From: Treponema sp.
GTDB lineage: Bacteria; Spirochaetota; Spirochaetia; Treponematales; Treponemataceae
NCBI GenBank assembly: GCA_017470605.1
Contig: JAFUYH010000041.1
Coordinates: 1-64,000, forward strand
Length of the DNA: 64,000 bases
Direction: 5' to 3'
Below, in pieces: positions 59,169 to 64,000 of the stretch (positions are counted from its first letter, which is position 1; each line of letters opens with the position of its first letter). The notes beneath the pieces are model-generated. The model saw only the letters and a list, made by a program, of their open reading frames with translations, had not been told where the DNA came from and did no database searches. The translations under genes and the position numbers were made by a program.

Positions 59169-60026
59169 TCATTCCCCTACATCAACAGTTTTTATGGAAA
59201 CAGAACCATATCTTAAATCAACTTCAGATACTTCTGATCCAATCTGATTGACCACATCCAATACTACCATCATATACTTTAACGCCTCTTCATTCAATGC
59301 TCGGTCAGTCAGAACTTTTATTTTTGACTGAGCAGGAAACAAGGCAAGCTCATAGTTACCAAATTCATTAGGAAGCACACAAATTTCAGAAATTCCTGCA
59401 AAATATTTTTGAGGAAGAGTACTGATTGCAGAAATCTGGTCAATAAGAGGACGATAAATCCCCGGAATCCTCATTCCCTGAGCCATATATTCAATCGGAA
59501 GACCTGAAACAATCGGAACCAAAGAGGTATCAGGCATATAATTTTCTTTTCCATGGAATAATACGCCGTTTTTATCAATTTCTACAGGATATGTCCTGCC
59601 GTTTTCTGCAACAAAAGTAACTGCCACAGGTTCACGCTCAACTACATTTATGAAAATCTTGTCCGGGAAATGTTTTTCTACAGAAACACTTTCTATTCCT
59701 GCTTCAGATGAAAGAATTGACACAGCCTGATTCACGTCAAATTCAAACCAGTTTGATGCATCCATTTTTAACAGTTTGCGGGCAATTTCTTCTGCAGTGT
59801 AATTTTTCTGTCCTGCAACAGTCACCCTAGGATTAGAAAAACTCGGCATAATATACTTATATGCAACCAGCTCACCAATAAGCATGAAACAGAGAATAAC
59901 AAAAATCACCTTGATAATCTTAATTTTTCCTTCTGCTGAACGTTTTTCTTCACTTTCACTTTCATCAGACAGGAAATAATCTTTATCAAGAAAATCTTCA
60001 TCTTGAAGCAGTCCAACATCACTCAT
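59169..60026 (-). CDS. ftsQ: Cell division protein FtsQ/DivIB
   Basis: The 285-residue protein has a cytoplasmic acidic head (DEDFLDKDYFLSDESESEE), one membrane helix at about 34-56, and a POTRA domain (VTVAGQKNYTAEEIARKLL, then FPDKIFINVVEREPVAV). It links early and late division proteins in the periplasm. It sits between ftsW and ftsA in the usual order. Confidence 0.9.
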   Translation of the reverse strand: MSDVGLLQDEDFLDKDYFLSDESESEEKRSAEGKIKIIKVIFVILCFMLIGELVAYKYIMPSFSNPRVTVAGQKNYTAEEIARKLLKMDASNWFEFDVNQAVSILSSEAGIESVSVEKHFPDKIFINVVEREPVAVTFVAENGRTYPVEIDKNGVLFHGKENYMPDTSLVPIVSGLPIEYMAQGMRIPGIYRPLIDQISAISTLPQKYFAGISEICVLPNEFGNYELALFPAQSKIKVLTDRALNEEALKYMMVVLDVVNQIGSEVSEVDLRYGSVSIKTVDVGE

Positions 60027-60052
60027 TTTTACATCCTCTTTCTAATAAACTC

Positions 60053-61243
60053 TTATAAATATGAAAGTGACTCTATACTTATTTCGTCATTTTCAGAACT
60101 TTTATCAATTAATTCTTCACACCTTGAGGCATTCAGAATAAATCCACACATTGCCAGAGTTACGATAATTGAAGAGCCTCCCAAGGAGAAAAAAGGAAGC
60201 TGAATACCTGTAGAAGGCAGCAGACCGCAGACAACCATCGTATTTATAATTGACTGAAGGAAGATTATTGAAACGCATCCAAATGTTGCATAGGCAGTAA
60301 ATCTGTCCTTGCAGTTAAATGCAGTTCTGTATCCTCTATATGCAAAGAATATCAGAGCCGCAAAATAAAGCAGAACGCCTAAAAAGCCCATTCCTTCACT
60401 CCAGCCTGCAAAAATGTAGTCAGACTGAACTTCTGGAATGCTGTGAATACGCTGTAAGCCAGTTCCTATTCCATTTCCCCAAATTCCACCAGCAGCAATT
60501 GCTCTTTTTGCCGCAAGGCTTTGATAATTTACTCCAGAAGCATACTGATCAGGTCTGACCCATCCAATAACGCGCTGAATTCGGTAAGGCTCCAGAGTAA
60601 TCATAAGGATTACAGAAGGCACAGCCAGCATGGAAAAAGGTAGCAGCCACATCAGTTTAGCCCCGGAAACAAGGAACAAAAGGATTCCCACTCCAGTTAT
60701 AAAAAGACTTGTAGAAAAATCTTTTTGTGCCAGTACAATAATTACAAAAAAGAAAAAAACTATAACACAAGGAAAAACATTCTTGTCTTCAGGATTTTCA
60801 AGACTTTCCTGCTTGTCAAAATAATTGGCCAGAAAAAGAACAAGAGCAAACTTTACCAGTTCTGAAGGCTGGAATGTAAAGCCTGCAGGCATTCTAAGCC
60901 ATCTTCTGGCTCCGTTTTTTTCAATACCCAGCGGCGGAATAAAAGTCAGCACACAGAGTATCAGAGAGGTAAAGACAATAACAGAAATAATTTTTCTGGT
61001 AAAGCGCATGTCTGTTATCATAAAGGCGGCAAAAAACACAAAGCCGATTGCAGAACAGACAAGCTGCCTCTTAACAAAATATAAAGGGTCATTATCAAAA
61101 ACCTTTACTGCATAATGCTGAGTACAGACAAACAGCGTAAAGATTCCCAGGCCCCATAAAAGCAGAATGGAAGCAAAAAGCCCCATGTCTACCTTATTAT
61201 AATTTTCAGAAGGTTTGTTTGCGTAAAAAGAAAACTGTGTCAT
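60053..61243 (-). CDS. ftsW: Peptidoglycan glycosyltransferase FtsW
   Basis: The 396-residue SEDS protein has about ten membrane helices. WLRMPAGFTFQPSELVKFAL, QKDFSTSLFI and the C-terminal LPSTGIQLPFFSLGGSS are conserved SEDS motifs, including the catalytic Asp in QKD. It polymerises glycan strands at the septum with a partner PBP that is not in the window. It overlaps murF by four bases. Confidence 0.95.
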   Translation of the reverse strand: MTQFSFYANKPSENYNKVDMGLFASILLLWGLGIFTLFVCTQHYAVKVFDNDPLYFVKRQLVCSAIGFVFFAAFMITDMRFTRKIISVIVFTSLILCVLTFIPPLGIEKNGARRWLRMPAGFTFQPSELVKFALVLFLANYFDKQESLENPEDKNVFPCVIVFFFFVIIVLAQKDFSTSLFITGVGILLFLVSGAKLMWLLPFSMLAVPSVILMITLEPYRIQRVIGWVRPDQYASGVNYQSLAAKRAIAAGGIWGNGIGTGLQRIHSIPEVQSDYIFAGWSEGMGFLGVLLYFAALIFFAYRGYRTAFNCKDRFTAYATFGCVSIIFLQSIINTMVVCGLLPSTGIQLPFFSLGGSSIIVTLAMCGFILNASRCEELIDKSSENDEISIESLSYL

Positions 61244-62694
61244 TTCTGCTCCTCCTGATTCACAAGCATTGGCACCAGTTTTTCAAGTTCCATACTGTGA
61301 GAGCCCTTAAGCAGAATAACGTCATTATCTTCTGCATAGGAATTAATCTGACCTGAAATAATTCCAAAAGTATAGTCACCACCCTGTTCATAATAAAAGG
61401 AATTCTCTTTCTTGAATAAAACAGAATAAGCGGCTTTCATTTCCTCGCCGATTAAATACACATAATCCGGAGAAACTTCATTTATTTTTTCACCAATCAT
61501 TCTGTGAGTTTTTTCAGATTCACTGCCAAGTTCCTTCATGTCTGCCAGAACAAAAATCTTCTTGCCAATCTTTTTCAAACCGTCACAGAATTCAATCACT
61601 TTAGACATTGATTCATAATTCGCATTATAGCAGTCTTTAATAAGAATCACATTTTTCCCATTCTTCAGGCGGACAATCTTATTTTCCATTCTGCCGGCCA
61701 CAGCTTCTACTCTTTCAAGACCCTTCTTTATTTCTTCATCAGTGATTCCAATTTCTTTTGCGCAGGAAATTACCCCCAGCGCATTAATGTAATTATAATC
61801 GCCAGAAAGAGAGAGGTTTACTTTTACATCATCAATATAAAATTCCGTTCCAAAAAGACCTTTATCTTCTCCATATCTGACATTATAATTCTTTTCACTC
61901 GCTGTACGTCCATATTTTACAACCTTACCTTTCACATTTTCCGTACAAAAATCACAGTAGGAATCTGTTTCAGGAACAAAAGCGGCTCCGTTTTCAGGAA
62001 TATAATCAAAGGACTTTCTTTTTTCCCTTGCAATGTTTTCTCGGCTTCCAAGAATTCCAATATGTGCCGTGCCAATATTTGTTATAATTCCGTACTGAGA
62101 CTTGAATACCTTTGATATTTCACCAATCTCATTTTCACGATTCATACCCATTTCAAGAACGCATACCTTTTCATCACCACGAATAGTGAAAACCGTTAAA
62201 GGAAGTCCTGTCTCAGAATTAAAATTTCCTTTTGTATAGGCAACGCCATCTTCTCCAAAATGAGCCTTGCATACAGAAACCATCATTTCTTTTGTAGTTG
62301 TCTTTCCGCTTGAACCGGTAATACTGATACGAATCATATTACTGCACTTTTTTGAAGCATAAACTTCTGCCGCATCCTGCAGTGCATGGAGTGTATTTTC
62401 TACCGCAACAAACAGAACATTCGGATTTTCTTTCTGAAGATTTTCATAAAGAGCCCTGTCTGCGTTCAGGGTATTTTTATTAACAAAAATTACGCTTGCA
62501 CCCTTTTGAATTGCCTGAGGAATATAAATATGACCATTCTGCTTTTCTCCCACAAGAGGAACAAAAAGACTTTTATCACATACATTCCGGCTGTCCGTCT
62601 GAACAGATGTAAAGAAACAGGCATGACAAGTTCCTGCATTATATCCTTTTACACCCTCTATCAATTCATCATATTCAAGTAATGTTGAGCTCAT
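61240..62694 (-). CDS. murF: UDP-MurNAc-tripeptide:D-Ala-D-Ala ligase MurF
   Basis: This 484-residue Mur ligase has ISITGSSGKTTTKEMM (ATP loop near 127), KGNFNSETGLPLTVF, EMGMNRENEIGEIS and the C-terminal Rossmann LADMKELGSESEKTH with LLKGSHSMELEKL. It adds D-Ala-D-Ala to the peptidoglycan precursor in the cytoplasm. It overlaps ftsL and ftsW by four bases each. Confidence 0.95.
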   Translation of the reverse strand: MSSTLLEYDELIEGVKGYNAGTCHACFFTSVQTDSRNVCDKSLFVPLVGEKQNGHIYIPQAIQKGASVIFVNKNTLNADRALYENLQKENPNVLFVAVENTLHALQDAAEVYASKKCSNMIRISITGSSGKTTTKEMMVSVCKAHFGEDGVAYTKGNFNSETGLPLTVFTIRGDEKVCVLEMGMNRENEIGEISKVFKSQYGIITNIGTAHIGILGSRENIAREKRKSFDYIPENGAAFVPETDSYCDFCTENVKGKVVKYGRTASEKNYNVRYGEDKGLFGTEFYIDDVKVNLSLSGDYNYINALGVISCAKEIGITDEEIKKGLERVEAVAGRMENKIVRLKNGKNVILIKDCYNANYESMSKVIEFCDGLKKIGKKIFVLADMKELGSESEKTHRMIGEKINEVSPDYVYLIGEEMKAAYSVLFKKENSFYYEQGGDYTFGIISGQINSYAEDNDVILLKGSHSMELEKLVPMLVNQEEQK

Positions 62695-62993
62695 TCTTTC
62701 TCCCCTGTCATTTCAACACGGACAATATCTTCTTTTTCAGCCTTATGCATTCCCAGCTCTTCAACTGCAATCTTTTCAATTCTGTCTGCACTTGAAAGAA
62801 TGGCAATATCACTCACAAGCTTCTTATTTTCCTCAATCAGTTTTTCCTGTTTCTGTTCCAAAGCCCTGACTTCTTTTGTAAGATTCGTATACTGCTTTGC
62901 CTGCAAGGCGTACATAAAAAGCATCAGAGGAACAGAAAGAACAAGAAGAAGAATTGCAAATCTAAGCAGAACATCCTTAAACCTGATTTTCAT
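62691..62993 (-). CDS. ftsL: FtsL-like cell division protein
   Basis: The 100-residue bitopic protein has a short basic head (MKIRFKDVLLR), one membrane helix (FAILLLVLSVPLMLFMYAL) and a coiled coil (VRALEQKQEKLIEENKKL), ending with IEKIAVEELGMHKAEKED, the typical FtsL end. ATG 62993 follows GGAAGG and comes one base after the rsmH stop; an upstream in-frame start at 63035 lies inside rsmH and was rejected. Its place between rsmH and murF fits. Confidence 0.85.
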   Translation of the reverse strand: MKIRFKDVLLRFAILLLVLSVPLMLFMYALQAKQYTNLTKEVRALEQKQEKLIEENKKLVSDIAILSSADRIEKIAVEELGMHKAEKEDIVRVEMTGEKE

Positions 62994-62994
62994 A

Positions 62995-64000
62995 CTAATA
63001 TCCTTCCACTCCTTCCAGCCTGTATTCATTTGCATTGCAGATTTTACGTACTACGCGAAGTTTTGCACTTCTGGAAGGAGAATTAACACGAACCTCTTCT
63101 TCCGTAGGACACACAGGTTTCCTGGTAATAATTTCAGCACATTTTTTTCCACCGCAACGGCACTGTGCCACCTCAGGAGGACAAACACACGCCCTGCCCA
63201 GATTGCGGAAATAATTCTTTACAATCCGGTCTTCCAAAGAATGAAAAGTTATCACTCCCATTTTTCCACCTTCATTCAATGCATTAAAAGCATCATGAAG
63301 GGCTTTTGGCAAACGCTTCAACTCGCCATTAACAGCAATTCTAAGGGCCTGAAAAGTTCTTGTAGCAGGATGAATATTACCGTAGCGGTAATTTGCAGGA
63401 ACTGCATCCCAGATAATCTGGGCAAGTGCCTTTGAAGATTCAATTCTTCCACCTTCCCGTGCACTTACAATAGCCCGGGCAATTCTCCTGCTCAGTTTTT
63501 CTTCTCCATACAGATAAATCAAATCAGCAAGTTTTTCTTCACTCAGCTCATTTACTAAATCTGCCGCAGACTCACCTTCATTGCTGTTAAGCCTCATATC
63601 AAGTTTTTCATCATATCTGAAAGAAAATCCCCTCTCAGATTTTTCATAATGAAAAACAGAAATTCCAAGATCAAAAAGGATGATATCAGGACGCTTTCCC
63701 TCTTCTATTCCGCTGCCCGCCATACTGGAAGGAAATGCGGCATAAAAATCCTGAAACCAGCCGTTAAAAAAGTGCATCCGCTTTCCGTAAACAGAAAGAC
63801 GCTCCTTTGCACGAGCCTGAATTACAGAATCTGCATCCAGACCCAATATATTAAGAGAAGGATATTTTGAAAGGAAGTTAAACGAATGACCGCCCTCTCC
63901 CAATGTTGAATCAATCATAAGAGGTTCTTTACCGTATGATTCTTCTGAAGACAGCAGTTCAAGACACTCATTTAATAAAACCGGAGTGTGAACGATTTCC
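62995..64000 (-). CDS. rsmH: 16S rRNA m4C1402 methyltransferase RsmH (N-terminus outside the window)
   Basis: RsmH (MraW) methylates C1402 of 16S rRNA. The coding frame continues to the window edge: EIVHTPVLLNECLELLS precedes MIDSTLGEGGHS, the SAM motif. DIILFDLGIS, RGFSFRYDEKLDMRL and VITFHSLEDRIVK follow, and the end is EYRLEGVEGY. An internal ATG at 63918 is not the true start. Probably only a few N-terminal residues are missing. It heads the visible part of the division operon. Confidence 0.95.
   Translation of the reverse strand, partial: EIVHTPVLLNECLELLSSEESYGKEPLMIDSTLGEGGHSFNFLSKYPSLNILGLDADSVIQARAKERLSVYGKRMHFFNGWFQDFYAAFPSSMAGSGIEEGKRPDIILFDLGISVFHYEKSERGFSFRYDEKLDMRLNSNEGESAADLVNELSEEKLADLIYLYGEEKLSRRIARAIVSAREGGRIESSKALAQIIWDAVPANYRYGNIHPATRTFQALRIAVNGELKRLPKALHDAFNALNEGGKMGVITFHSLEDRIVKNYFRNLGRACVCPPEVAQCRCGGKKCAEIITRKPVCPTEEEVRVNSPSRSAKLRVVRKICNANEYRLEGVEGY

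Noticed and set aside
1-64000. tRNA or rRNA genes, CRISPR arrays, IS transposases, integrase-bounded prophage
   Set aside because: None recognised on reading both strands; the tyrosine recombinases present look like chromosomal Xer proteins.

Overview
The window looks like a spirochaete chromosome, most likely a Treponema from a host-associated or rumen-type niche. The evidence is a complete periplasmic-flagellum assembly block (flgB-flgC-fliE-fliF-fliG-fliH-fliI-fliJ) next to hslVU and a XerC-type recombinase, plus a division block (rsmH-ftsL-murF-ftsW-ftsQ-ftsA-ftsZ-xerD-TPR lipoprotein-dprA-topA). From memory, T. pallidum carries much the same order in one piece; that comparison is recall, not a search. 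Almost all backbone genes are on the minus strand, and accessory DNA has been inserted between the blocks.

Layout: 0-5.1 kb holds housekeeping genes (znuA-like binding protein, tocopherol-cyclase-like protein, ruvC, flavodiiron protein, yebC). 5.2-10.6 kb is a small defence region: a DUF262/DUF1524/DUF4268 GmrSD-like protein, and a DUF3800 protein preceded by a strongly promoted, structured and terminated small RNA. 10.7-12.4 kb is a uridine-kinase-like protein. 12.4-19.8 kb is the flagellar operon. 20-23.8 kb carries metabolic genes (iron-type alcohol dehydrogenase, an epimerase broken by one UAG, a short-chain dehydrogenase). 23.8-26.7 kb is a decayed defence segment: a frameshifted GNAT-like gene with a small partner, an intact DUF262-HNH nuclease, the C-terminal half of an EcoRI-family methyltransferase, and a truncated XRE regulator. 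26.9-29.0 kb is hslUV. 29.0-34.4 kb holds toxin-antitoxin-like and unknown genes (MNT/HEPN remnant, Cys-rich protein, an XRE-controlled operon of small, membrane and SHOCT proteins, hipBA), bracketed by an intact xerC and a 5' xerC fragment. 35.3-46.3 kb is one long type I restriction-modification operon with a poly-G switch in hsdS and several embedded cargo genes. 46.4-51.3 kb is a glycerol catabolic operon. 51.6-64 kb is topA-dprA-xerD-ftsZ-rsmH.

Four repeat families recur at the joints: GC-rich modular hairpin elements; a bipartite GTCAT...ATGAC palindrome; a roughly 95-nt element with covarying stems; and a terminator-like palindrome. They sit between genes, inside the flgB-flgC gap, and beside gene fragments (xerC 5' end, topA 3' end). 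This suggests the backbone was opened by recombination that duplicated gene ends.

The most interesting items are the DUF3800 RNA-protein locus, the phase-variable type I operon with uncharacterised cargo, the methylase-less DUF262-HNH remnant, and the covarying element. No rRNA, tRNA, CRISPR array or transposase gene was recognised.
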